A stretch of DNA of 22,401 nucleotides from positions 1-22,401 of IMG/VR virus record IMGVR_UViG_3300021085_000243; one strand, given 5' to 3'. Position 1 is the stretch's first letter, and each line of letters opens with the position of its first letter. The stretch comes from a virus. Positions 1 to 6,530 of the stretch are shown here, piece by piece. A program made the position numbers and the translations under genes. The notes under the pieces were generated by a model. It was not told the origin of the DNA and ran no database searches. It saw nothing but the letters and a program-made list of their open reading frames with translations.

Positions 1-275
1 CTAACCCTTCTATGCCCGGTATGGTAAAGATAGGCTATACTAATGGAGACCCGGAGGGACGAGTAAAGGAGATTAATAGAGCAACGGGTATCCCAACGGA
101 CTTTATTGTAGAGTATGCTATACCTTGTGTAAATGGATATGAAGTAGAGCAACTAATACATGAAGAGCTAAACGACGTAAGAGTCAATAATAGAAAAGAG
201 TTTTTTAATATTAATGTCGAAGAAGCTAAACACTTGTTAGACGAAATTGGTAAACCATATGTTATACATAACTAA
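1..275 (+). CDS. T5orf172/MUG113 GIY-YIG-type protein, 5' end missing
   Basis: The open frame runs off the left edge (codons in phase from base 3), so the Met at base 12 is internal. The residues before it read NPS, giving NPSMPGMVKIGYTN, which matches the usual first motif of the T5orf172/MUG113 branch of the GIY-YIG superfamily (N-P-x-M-P-G-x-V-K-I-G-x-T). Further family landmarks follow: the DPEGR..EIN..TGIP block, the EVEQLIHEEL helix with its Glu and His, and the REFF-like KEFFNI near the C terminus. Family members are small DNA-binding or nuclease-like proteins common in phages, either free-standing or fused to other domains. Whether this copy cuts DNA cannot be told without the missing N terminus. 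The end overlaps the start of the lipoprotein gene by 17 bases. The family call is firm and the role is inferred. Confidence 0.82.
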   Translation, partial: NPSMPGMVKIGYTNGDPEGRVKEINRATGIPTDFIVEYAIPCVNGYEVEQLIHEELNDVRVNNRKEFFNINVEEAKHLLDEIGKPYVIHN

Positions 276-900
276 ATCGCGGTGCAACTTGCGCGCGTTT
301 CGCGCGGCGGCTTCGCTTATTATACTATCCGCCCTCTATTCTTGCCAACCTCAAGATGACCTTTTTAGTACTCCATGTGAGACAGGTTATTGTGATGCTT
401 ATATTATATCTCCTACTAATGCTGATGAAAATGGTTTTATTCGAACCGAATTAGATTGGACGGGAGAGTATTGGCCTTACTTTACACTTGATGTAGAAGC
501 AGATAAAACAGCAGATGTATTTAAATATAATGGTGAGTCGGTAGTACAAGCTCAGTTTGATACAGATTCTTACTTCATACTTAGTGACTCCCTTAGTGTA
601 ACTATAAACTTATATAATCCATGGCAAGGATTAGAAACTTGGGGAGGATACCCTATACCCGTTAGAGACACGATAATAACACTCAGTCAATACGCAGGTG
701 AGATAGTACCGGTAGTTCAAAACACCAATATATATTTTTCCGAAGATGAAGTTGGCAGGTTTACTACAAGACGTGTTGTTGGACCTTTTCCACCTACTAT
801 GATAGGAGATACCGTTACAGTGTATATGAAGGTAAAGTGGGATTTAGGTGGTGAGATTTTAACGAAAGATAATTATATTCAAAAATTTATCATTGAATAG
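259..900 (+). CDS. Predicted lipoprotein with type II signal peptide
   Basis: The N terminus has Lys and Arg, then a hydrophobic run (ASLIILSALYSC), giving a lipobox LYSC with the lipidated Cys at about residue 29 counting from ATG 259. Residues QPQDD follow; acidic residues soon after the Cys resemble the surface-export signal of Bacteroidota lipoproteins. The mature part of about 185 residues is acidic and looks beta-rich (many alternating T, V, I, Y). I recognise no domain. An in-frame TTG at 247 would give four more residues. A TTG at 289 would give a shorter, tidier signal peptide (MRAFRAAASLIILS). Phage lipoproteins can act in superinfection exclusion, but nothing here proves that. The signal-peptide codons are extremely GC-rich in an AT-rich gene (see the palindrome at 292-306). 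The gene overlaps the preceding one and is followed by an AT-rich gap. Confidence 0.7.
   Translation: MLYITKSRCNLRAFRAAASLIILSALYSCQPQDDLFSTPCETGYCDAYIISPTNADENGFIRTELDWTGEYWPYFTLDVEADKTADVFKYNGESVVQAQFDTDSYFILSDSLSVTINLYNPWQGLETWGGYPIPVRDTIITLSQYAGEIVPVVQNTNIYFSEDEVGRFTTRRVVGPFPPTMIGDTVTVYMKVKWDLGGEILTKDNYIQKFIIE
292..306. repeat. GC-rich perfect palindrome inside signal-peptide codons
   Basis: CGCGCG, TTT, CGCGCG forms a six-pair G-C stem with a three-base loop. It lies in a roughly 35-base GC-rich island (about 278-315) in an otherwise AT-rich region. It lies just after the stop of the upstream gene (275), but no clear U-tract follows, so a simple intrinsic terminator is doubtful. It could hinder translation initiation of the lipoprotein or mark an insertion or recombination point. 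Confidence 0.5.
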
Positions 901-1039
901 TTGCCTTTCTGCCAAATTTTTAATATCTTCGATATATGTTATATAAGATAATATATAGAATATAATAAATAATATATTAATAAACATATAAAATATATAT
1001 TAATAATACTTAATAATAATAAATTTAAAAAGGTTACCT
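901..1039 (+). promoter_or_regulatory. Very AT-rich intergenic gap, probable promoter region
   Basis: This 139-base gap has no gene and is close to 90% A+T. It is the longest non-coding stretch apart from the intron and separates the accessory left end from the late-gene block. It ends in AAAAAGG seven bases before ATG 1040, one of the few Shine-Dalgarno-like sequences in the window. ATAAATA (965-971) resembles the core of T4-type late promoters (TATAAATA), but in such AT-rich DNA this match could be chance. No hairpin terminator was seen. Confidence 0.4.
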
Positions 1040-1774
1040 ATGTTAGAAGCAGAACAAATTAGTAAGAACTACGAAAAGCATTTAAAGATTATAGACCATT
1101 ATCTTTCCGAAGATAGAGCTACTAAGGTAAAAGCTATGTTAAACCACTTAGGTGATAACTATGTAATGGCTCCTGCTAGTAGTAAGACTTGGTATCATAA
1201 TGCTTTCCCCGGTGGATATATTGATCATGTCAATAGAGTAGTTCAATTCGCTTTTAAACAAAAGGCTTTATATGAAGAAATGGGAGGTACTATTGACTTC
1301 ACTGATGAGCAATTAGCTTTCGCCGCTCTCTTCCACGATTTAGGAAAAATGGGTGATGGAGATGCTCCTAATTATATACCTCAGACGGATAAATGGAGAC
1401 AAGATAAGCTTCAAGAGAAGTATACCTATAATCCAGACTTACAGTTCATGCTTATTCCAGATAGATCTCTGTTTATACTACAGAAATTTGGTATTCAAGT
1501 TGATATGTTAGAGTTTTTAGGTATAAGATTACATGACGGCGTATTTGATAAAGCAAATGAAGCATACTTTTTCAGTAATATGGAGTCTTCTAGACAGAAA
1601 ACATCAATCATATCAGTTTTACATACAGCAGACTTTCTTGCTTCTAAGGTAGAGTACGATATGTGGAAGAGAAACGGAGGTTCTTCTAAACCAAAACGTC
1701 CTAAAACAACAGCATCCACAGGTAGATCCGTAAAATCATCGGAAGGACTGTCAAATATGCTTAAAAATTTATAA
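1040..1774 (+). CDS. HD-domain metal-dependent phosphohydrolase
   Basis: The metal-binding pattern of the HD superfamily is present in order: His63 (GGYIDHVNRV), His99-Asp100 (ALFHDLGK), His165 (RLHDG) and Asp198 (HTADFLA). Members hydrolyse phosphate esters of nucleotides, (p)ppGpp, cyclic nucleotides or dNTPs; the substrate here cannot be assigned. The 244-residue length fits a single-domain enzyme. The last 35 residues are Ser/Lys/Arg-rich and likely disordered. The start is supported by AAAAAGG upstream and by the AT-rich leader. The gene lies one base from the next ORF and just upstream of the late sigma factor, so it probably belongs to the same transcript. A role in tuning nucleotide or alarmone pools during late infection is inference. 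Confidence 0.82.
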   Translation: MLEAEQISKNYEKHLKIIDHYLSEDRATKVKAMLNHLGDNYVMAPASSKTWYHNAFPGGYIDHVNRVVQFAFKQKALYEEMGGTIDFTDEQLAFAALFHDLGKMGDGDAPNYIPQTDKWRQDKLQEKYTYNPDLQFMLIPDRSLFILQKFGIQVDMLEFLGIRLHDGVFDKANEAYFFSNMESSRQKTSIISVLHTADFLASKVEYDMWKRNGGSSKPKRPKTTASTGRSVKSSEGLSNMLKNL

Positions 1775-1775
1775 A

Positions 1776-2096
1776 ATGAACATAAATCCTACATCTTTTT
1801 ACATAATTTCCGGAATATTAGTTGCCATTATACTTTTTTTATCTTATATTGTAAGAAACCTACTAATGAAAGTAGAAAAATATGAAGATGTAACTGCAGA
1901 TCAAACACAATATTTACAGAACATCTCTAATGTATTAGGTGAATCTAAAAAACACTTACAGAGTCTTGACGAAAAGGGGGTATTTCAAAGCGATGATGAA
2001 GTTGGTTACTTTTTTGAACAAATGAAACAAGTTCAACAGGAACTAGACAGATATATCCTTCCCGATAATTATGGCAAGAAAAAAGAGCAAAGCTAA
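1776..2096 (+). CDS. Small single-pass membrane protein with coiled-coil tail
   Basis: Residues about 6-29 (FYIISGILVAIILFLSYIV) form one hydrophobic transmembrane helix near the N terminus. It is followed by about 75 polar, helix-forming residues (many Q, E, K; YLQNISNVLGESKKHLQSLDE) that may form a coiled coil. The charge pattern suggests the C-terminal part is cytoplasmic. The start lies one base after the HD gene's stop, and the end overlaps the sigma-factor start by 26 bases, so the three genes are translationally linked. I do not recognise a family. It may be an inner-membrane anchor or lysis-timing factor, but nothing in the sequence decides this. Confidence 0.7.
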   Translation: MNINPTSFYIISGILVAIILFLSYIVRNLLMKVEKYEDVTADQTQYLQNISNVLGESKKHLQSLDEKGVFQSDDEVGYFFEQMKQVQQELDRYILPDNYGKKKEQS

Positions 2097-2772
2097 CTAT
2101 TTTACAAAAGAAACTGAAGAGTATATAGTTAAGTATAATACTTCAACAGATGTTGAGTATAGAAATAGAATTTTTACCGAGCACATATATATTCCGTTCT
2201 ATAAGTTAGCGGAAAATATTATACATACCTTTAAGTTTTATTACACAGATGTAGAGCAGATAGAAGATTTAAAACATGAAATCGTATCTGTCCTATTAGA
2301 AGAAAAGATATCTAAGTTTGACCCAACGAACGGAGCTAAAGCTTATTCGTATTTTGGCACTATAGTCAAGAGATGGTTAATAAATTACACAAATAAAAAT
2401 TATAAAAAACTAAAACAGGTAGGTTCTTTCGATGATATGGAAGAATCATATTACCCAGGTGAAGGTAGAAAAGAAGGTTATGAAATACTACTCAGTAATT
2501 TTATAGACGTATGGGTAGATGAGATGTATAAAGAAATAGATATAAACTTTACTAAGGAAAACGAAAGAAGAATCGCCGATGCTGTACTTACAATCTTCAA
2601 GACTAGACACGATATAGATATATTTAAGAAAAAAGCATTATATATTTATATAAGAGAAATGACAGATTGTGACACTCCTCACCTAACTAAGGTAATTTCT
2701 GCACTTAAAGTAATGTTCTATGACAAGTTTCAAGCTAAATACGATTTAGGACATTTCGATATTAATGTTTAA
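2071..2772 (+). CDS. T4 gp55-like late-transcription sigma factor
   Basis: The protein has the layout of the T4 gp55 family of divergent, minimal sigma-70 relatives. It has a helical N-terminal half with an EDLKHEIVSVLLEE stretch. Next comes the hallmark segment at residues about 79-110 (KISKFDPTNGAKAYSYFGTIVKRWLINYTNK), which corresponds to sigma region 2, where core-polymerase binding and -10 recognition reside. A basic, helical C-terminal part follows. gp55-type factors direct host RNA polymerase to late promoters with only a -10-type element, together with a sliding-clamp coactivator. The 233-residue length is a little above T4 gp55. The start overlaps the membrane-protein gene, and the basic opening MARKKSKAN is typical. 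It sits immediately upstream of structural genes, which it probably switches on. Family call is good but made by eye. Confidence 0.78.
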   Translation: MARKKSKANYFTKETEEYIVKYNTSTDVEYRNRIFTEHIYIPFYKLAENIIHTFKFYYTDVEQIEDLKHEIVSVLLEEKISKFDPTNGAKAYSYFGTIVKRWLINYTNKNYKKLKQVGSFDDMEESYYPGEGRKEGYEILLSNFIDVWVDEMYKEIDINFTKENERRIADAVLTIFKTRHDIDIFKKKALYIYIREMTDCDTPHLTKVISALKVMFYDKFQAKYDLGHFDINV

Positions 2773-2774
2773 TA

Positions 2775-2790
2775 AGATATTTATATAAAA
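2775..2790 (+). promoter_or_regulatory. Repeated motif AGATATTTATATAAAA, candidate promoter element
   Basis: This 16-base sequence occurs identically at 14823-14838, both times in a short gap just upstream of a gene start in a block with almost no gaps. Here it lies eight bases before ATG 2799. The core TATTTATATA is also found before ATG 5680. It may be a phage late-promoter -10 element or an A/U-rich translation-initiation region. Confidence 0.35.
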
Positions 2791-2798
2791 ATATACTT

Positions 2799-3161
2799 AT
2801 GGCACTTGATAAAATCATATTTGGAGATAAGACATTATCCGACCTTTTCGGCGAGATACATGATAATCAGTCCCAAACAAAAGCACAGGTTAAGGCCCTC
2901 ATAGGAGAACTTAAACCATTAATAGAAAACATAGGAGATGCTACACTCATTGTTCCTATGATTAAAGAGTACATGGAAATAGGTGTAAAGAATGACGATG
3001 CACTTATAAAAATGGCAGCAATTATACAACGAATTGAATCTGCACAAGCTAAAGGAGATACAGGAGATATGTTTGACCCTGCTGAATTAGCTGCACTCCT
3101 AGAAACTAGTGAAGAGTTGAATGAGGAAGTAAACGAAAAAGAAGAACCAGATGCCATTTAA
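2799..3161 (+). CDS. Conserved-looking phage protein of unknown function, helical and acidic
   Basis: This is a 120-residue protein rich in alpha-helix formers. It opens MALDKIIFGDKTLSDLFGEI, which resembles N termini of small phage structural or assembly proteins, and ends in a very acidic tail (ELNEEVNEKEEPDAI). There is no signal peptide or membrane segment. Its C-terminal 11 bases overlap the spike gene's start, so the two are probably translationally coupled. A job in hub or tail assembly next to the spike is plausible from position alone. I do not recognise the family. Confidence 0.6.
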   Translation: MALDKIIFGDKTLSDLFGEIHDNQSQTKAQVKALIGELKPLIENIGDATLIVPMIKEYMEIGVKNDDALIKMAAIIQRIESAQAKGDTGDMFDPAELAALLETSEELNEEVNEKEEPDAI

Positions 3162-4290
3162 TGGAGGACTAGAAGCATACGTTAACAAGAGACCCTCATC
3201 AGTAAACTCTATACCAGAGTCATTTCCTGCTAGAGTGGTTGATATCATATTGGATGACGCTCATGAAGATTGGTCTACCTTTGGTGAAATAGAATCTCTT
3301 GGTGCTATAAGGTTTAGAGTAATAGGTCAACAACAAGATGAGAGTGACCCAAAGTTACTAGACATAGCATACCCCATTAATACTAACTTTAAGAACTACC
3401 CTCTACTTAACGAGATAGTCATAATTACTACTGCTCCATCAATAGAAAAAGATGATAGTGTAATTAACCATACACGGTTTTTCTATACTACAGTAGTTAG
3501 TATATGGAACAGCCCACATCATAACGCATTCCCAGACGTATATCAAAACCCAGGTGAACCTGACTTAGGTTATAATTTTGAAGATAAAGCAAATGTAGCC
3601 CCAATACAGCCTGCACAAGGAGATGTAATAGTAGAAGGAAGACAGGGTCAATCGTTAAGGTTTACAGGAACAGATTACGAAAAGAAGTTTGTTGAGACTA
3701 ACGAACAAAAACCAATAACCATTATTAGTAACGGAAAAGCTTCAGCAGATCCAGCAACCCCAGTTGTAGAGAATATTGATGATGACCCAGCCTCTATCTA
3801 CTTAGTAGAAGACCATACAGTACTTCTAACACAAGCTAATGATAAAAGAGATGCCTGGGATAGTGAACCAGATACAGCTGATAGCTACCAAGGTTCACAG
3901 GTATTAATAAACTCAGGAAGACTATTCTTTAACGCTAAAGAAGAAAGTGTATTATTTTCTGCTACAGAAGCAGTTGCCGGTAACGCTAATACTATTAGTT
4001 TTGACGGACAGGAGTATGTAGCATTAGATGCTACTAAAGTATATTTAGGAACTGAAGCATTTGGAGAAAGAGAACCAGTACTATTAGGTGCTACCACACA
4101 AGATTGGATGAGACAACTCTTATCTGAATTAGAACGACTAGGAAAAGCTCTAGCAGGAGTTGTACCAGCAGGATCCTCAGCAGGAGGACTAACACAAATT
4201 AAATCACACGGAGCATCAATGGCCTCTCCTTTAGGACAGATAAAGAAAGCCATCGATGATTTAGACTCCATTAAAGTATTTACAGAGTAG
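3151..4290 (+). CDS. gp5-like baseplate hub/spike protein with OB-fold
   Basis: Residues about 24-120 look like the N-terminal OB-fold of gp5/VgrG spike proteins: FPARVVDIILDD, then GAIRFRVI, then YPINTNFKNYPLLNEIVII. A second conserved block follows: QGDVIVEGRQGQSLRFTG, PITIISNGKA, DDPASIYLVEDHTVLL, and SQVLINSGRLFFNAKEESVLFS with repeated short beta strands. This fits a trimeric beta-structured needle under the tail tube. No lysozyme catalytic domain is seen between these parts, unlike T4 gp5. The C terminus (about 310-379) is helical and Gly/Ser-rich. At 379 residues it is shorter than T4 gp5 (575), consistent with loss of the lysozyme. The start overlaps the upstream gene by 11 bases; one base separates its stop from the next ATG. 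Confidence 0.72.
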   Translation: MPFNGGLEAYVNKRPSSVNSIPESFPARVVDIILDDAHEDWSTFGEIESLGAIRFRVIGQQQDESDPKLLDIAYPINTNFKNYPLLNEIVIITTAPSIEKDDSVINHTRFFYTTVVSIWNSPHHNAFPDVYQNPGEPDLGYNFEDKANVAPIQPAQGDVIVEGRQGQSLRFTGTDYEKKFVETNEQKPITIISNGKASADPATPVVENIDDDPASIYLVEDHTVLLTQANDKRDAWDSEPDTADSYQGSQVLINSGRLFFNAKEESVLFSATEAVAGNANTISFDGQEYVALDATKVYLGTEAFGEREPVLLGATTQDWMRQLLSELERLGKALAGVVPAGSSAGGLTQIKSHGASMASPLGQIKKAIDDLDSIKVFTE

Positions 4291-4291
4291 T

Positions 4292-5662
4292 ATGCCATTT
4301 GAAAAGTTTAAACCACCCAAGATACATGCAGCCATTGGAACAGCAATAGGTAAAGCTAATGGTGTGATCATAGCTAAAGCTAATAAATCTGTAACAAGTG
4401 CAACAAACAAAATGAGAGCAAAAGGATGCCCCGGTCCTGCTGAACTAGCAAAAGTAAGTAGCAAGATGGCTGGCCTTGGTGCCTTATCTGGTACATTAAC
4501 TAGCTCTATGGGTGCATTTGCAGCAATACCTAAATCGCTCAAAGCACCTATTGGTGGATTAAAAGCAGCCGTTAAGATTATTCTTTCGCTTCCTATACCA
4601 CAAGCATTTCCACACGTACAGGTAGGACCTCCTGGTCTACCGGTTAACATAACAACTAAGTATGCAGATACTCTAAACCTACTAAAGGAATTTATAGCAG
4701 CTATGGAAATAACCGCAGACGCTATTGATTTTAGTTTGAAAAACGTATCAAACTCAGTGGCCTTAATATCTGCTAGAGTTAAAGATTTAGAAGCACCTAT
4801 CAAAGCCTGTAAAATAGAAAATGCATTAAAAGCTAAACTTACCAAAGACCAAGCTAAAAAATTAAAACTTCTAGACGAAAATGGAGAATACATTACCTCT
4901 AATCTAGGTTCAAAAGTACTAGAAGAATCAAATACAAGACCAGCATCAGATCAAGTTAAACTTAATTTGAGCAAATCCTTAGGTGTTGATGTAAATATAA
5001 AAGGAGCAAAATCAATCGACTTTATTTTTGACCTGATGGATTCACCCATAAAGGATGGAGTTAGTGATGGAGATGCATATAGACTTACTCCTCCCGGCAC
5101 TATAAAACTACCAAACGGAGAAACACAGGATATAACTGGAAAAGAATTTGCCGTTATGACACAAACAGGACTTGACGATCAAGGCCTACCGATATTTGAA
5201 GCTAAATATGAAACTGTACAATCACTTAAGCCTGGCGGATTAACAGGTAAAGCCCAAGCACTTGCAGAATTAGATACTGTATTAGCAGAACTATCCGATA
5301 GGTTAAACGCTCAAGCTCTTAATGACACTTCAGATACAGGAACCGGTATTGACGCTTTATCAGCAGAAGCTAGCTTAGATATTGCAACCGAAACCTTACA
5401 AGAAATACAAACAGCACTAAAAGATCTCTCAAAAGATTTAGTAACTGAAGAAAAAGAAGCATTAGAAGACCCTGAACTATTTTATAAAGGGTACCAACTA
5501 AAGATAATTTCGGATCCGTCCTCGCCGAAACTAGCTCCTAAGCACTTTGCTATAGGAATAAAAGACGGAAAACAACAAATAAAAGGACCTTCTTCGTTTA
5601 GTTCTTCAAAAAAAGTACTTTTAGACGAAATAAAGTTCAGAATAGATAACCAACTTTCATAA
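4292..5662 (+). CDS. Tail/baseplate-associated protein of unknown function
   Basis: This 456-residue protein begins MPFEKFKPPKIHAAIGTAIG. Its first 130 residues are rich in Ala, Gly and Lys with amphipathic helices and a Pro/Gly patch (FPHVQVGPPGLPVNITTKYA). A helical middle follows (LLKEFIAAMEITADAIDFSLKNVSNSVALISARVKDLEAPIKACK), then a mixed region around the motif SLKPGGLTGKAQALAELD, and further helices. The C terminus (YKGYQLKIISDPSSPKLAPKHFAIGIKDGKQ) looks like a small beta module. The Ala/Gly-rich, membrane-like N terminus would suit a hub or tape-measure-related part, but it is too short for a tape measure and I cannot name a family. It lies between the spike gene and gp25, so it is almost certainly part of the hub or wedge. 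Confidence 0.6.
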   Translation: MPFEKFKPPKIHAAIGTAIGKANGVIIAKANKSVTSATNKMRAKGCPGPAELAKVSSKMAGLGALSGTLTSSMGAFAAIPKSLKAPIGGLKAAVKIILSLPIPQAFPHVQVGPPGLPVNITTKYADTLNLLKEFIAAMEITADAIDFSLKNVSNSVALISARVKDLEAPIKACKIENALKAKLTKDQAKKLKLLDENGEYITSNLGSKVLEESNTRPASDQVKLNLSKSLGVDVNIKGAKSIDFIFDLMDSPIKDGVSDGDAYRLTPPGTIKLPNGETQDITGKEFAVMTQTGLDDQGLPIFEAKYETVQSLKPGGLTGKAQALAELDTVLAELSDRLNAQALNDTSDTGTGIDALSAEASLDIATETLQEIQTALKDLSKDLVTEEKEALEDPELFYKGYQLKIISDPSSPKLAPKHFAIGIKDGKQQIKGPSSFSSSKKVLLDEIKFRIDNQLS

Positions 5663-5668
5663 CCAAAC

Positions 5669-5679
5669 TATTTATATAT
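5669..5679 (+). promoter_or_regulatory. TATTTATATAT core directly before ATG 5680
   Basis: This shares the 10-base core TATTTATATA with the longer motif at 2775 and 14823, but abuts the start codon. If it is the same element it cannot act as a -10 promoter for this ATG; an A/U-rich initiation signal is more likely. It could also be chance in AT-rich DNA. Confidence 0.25.
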
Positions 5680-6120
5680 ATGAAACTCGATCAATTACGC
5701 AAAATTATACGTGAAGAAGTTAGAGCAGCTGTTAAGGAGGAGTTACAAGACGTAATGAATGAAGCGGTAAAGTACGCCTCAGCTCCACAGCCTGAATTTA
5801 AGAAGTTTAACGAATACAAACCAGTTAAACAGAAAAGTTTAGAAAGAACTTGGTCAACAGGGAAAATGAATACAGGAACAGTTCCTTTAGAAGAGATGAT
5901 TAATCAAACAGCATCTTCTATGACAAAAGAAGACTATAACGGCCTCATGGGCGGTTCTGGTGCTTCTGCCCCTAACCTTGCTTCTTCTATGGCTTCGACA
6001 ATGGGAATGACTGGAAACAGTCAGCAACCAGGTATCGACATATCTAAATTAGATTTTGTTAAATCAGCAAAGTCAATTTTAGACAAATCAATGGAAAAAG
6101 ACAAAGTTAGAGGAATATAA
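5680..6120 (+). CDS. Small virion or assembly protein with basic-acidic helical N terminus
   Basis: The protein is 146 residues long. Residues 1-32 form a strongly amphipathic helix (MKLDQLRKIIREEVRAAVKEEL), a kind of opening seen in several small T4-like phage structural proteins. The middle is Pro/Lys-rich. Residues about 85-120 are low in complexity (Gly, Ser, Ala, Met), likely a flexible linker. The end is a short helical segment (LDFVKSAKSILDKSMEKD). No catalytic motif is seen. The stop overlaps the gp25 start in the sequence TAATG. Position before gp25 suggests a baseplate or assembly role, but the function is unknown. Confidence 0.6.
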   Translation: MKLDQLRKIIREEVRAAVKEELQDVMNEAVKYASAPQPEFKKFNEYKPVKQKSLERTWSTGKMNTGTVPLEEMINQTASSMTKEDYNGLMGGSGASAPNLASSMASTMGMTGNSQQPGIDISKLDFVKSAKSILDKSMEKDKVRGI

Positions 6121-6530
6121 TGGCATTTGAAGTAAAGAAAATAAACCCAATAGATCGTCAGCCAAGAAAAGCAGTTGGAATAGAACTACCTTTCTCAGCT
6201 AAATCTGTCTTTACTTCTAACTACCAAACTAAAGACTCTATAAAGAATAACTTAATTAACTTCTTCCTTACTAATAAAGGAGAAAGATATATGAACCCAA
6301 CGTTCGGTTCTACACTTAGAGAAAAGTTATTCGAAAATATCAATAACGATTTGCAAACTGAGATAGAGGGATTAGTAGACTTTGCTTTAGAAACCTACTT
6401 CCCAAATGTACAACCTATTAACATGCAAGTTATACCTGATACTGATAACAATCTAATTCAGTTCTATTTATCATATGAGATCGTTAATACAAATATTAAA
6501 GATGAGCTGTTAATTAATATAGAGCAATAA
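6120..6530 (+). CDS. gp25-like baseplate wedge subunit
   Basis: At 136 residues this matches the length of the T4 gp25 / gpW-lysozyme-like family of wedge proteins found in all contractile injection systems. The key motif is seen: a helix ending in NNLINFFLTNKGERYMNPTFGSTLREKLFE at residues about 41-70, where the family has L-x-T-x-x-G-E-R and FG-x-x-L. The C-terminal beta strands (NLIQFYLSYEI) also fit. In T4, gp25 joins gp6 and gp53 in the wedge core and helps initiate sheath polymerisation. Here gp6 starts at the stop codon (TAATG, one base shared), the same adjacency as in many myophages, which reinforces the call. Confidence 0.92.
   Translation: MAFEVKKINPIDRQPRKAVGIELPFSAKSVFTSNYQTKDSIKNNLINFFLTNKGERYMNPTFGSTLREKLFENINNDLQTEIEGLVDFALETYFPNVQPINMQVIPDTDNNLIQFYLSYEIVNTNIKDELLINIEQ

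Noticed and set aside
292-320. Intrinsic terminator at the GC palindrome
   Set aside because: No run of T follows the stem, and the sequence lies within the open frame of the lipoprotein.
4261-4893. 210-residue minus-strand ORF opposite the hub-associated gene
   Set aside because: It is the antisense image of an Ala/Lys/Gly-rich coding sequence; the hydrophobic look comes from reversed codons. All convincing genes are on the plus strand.
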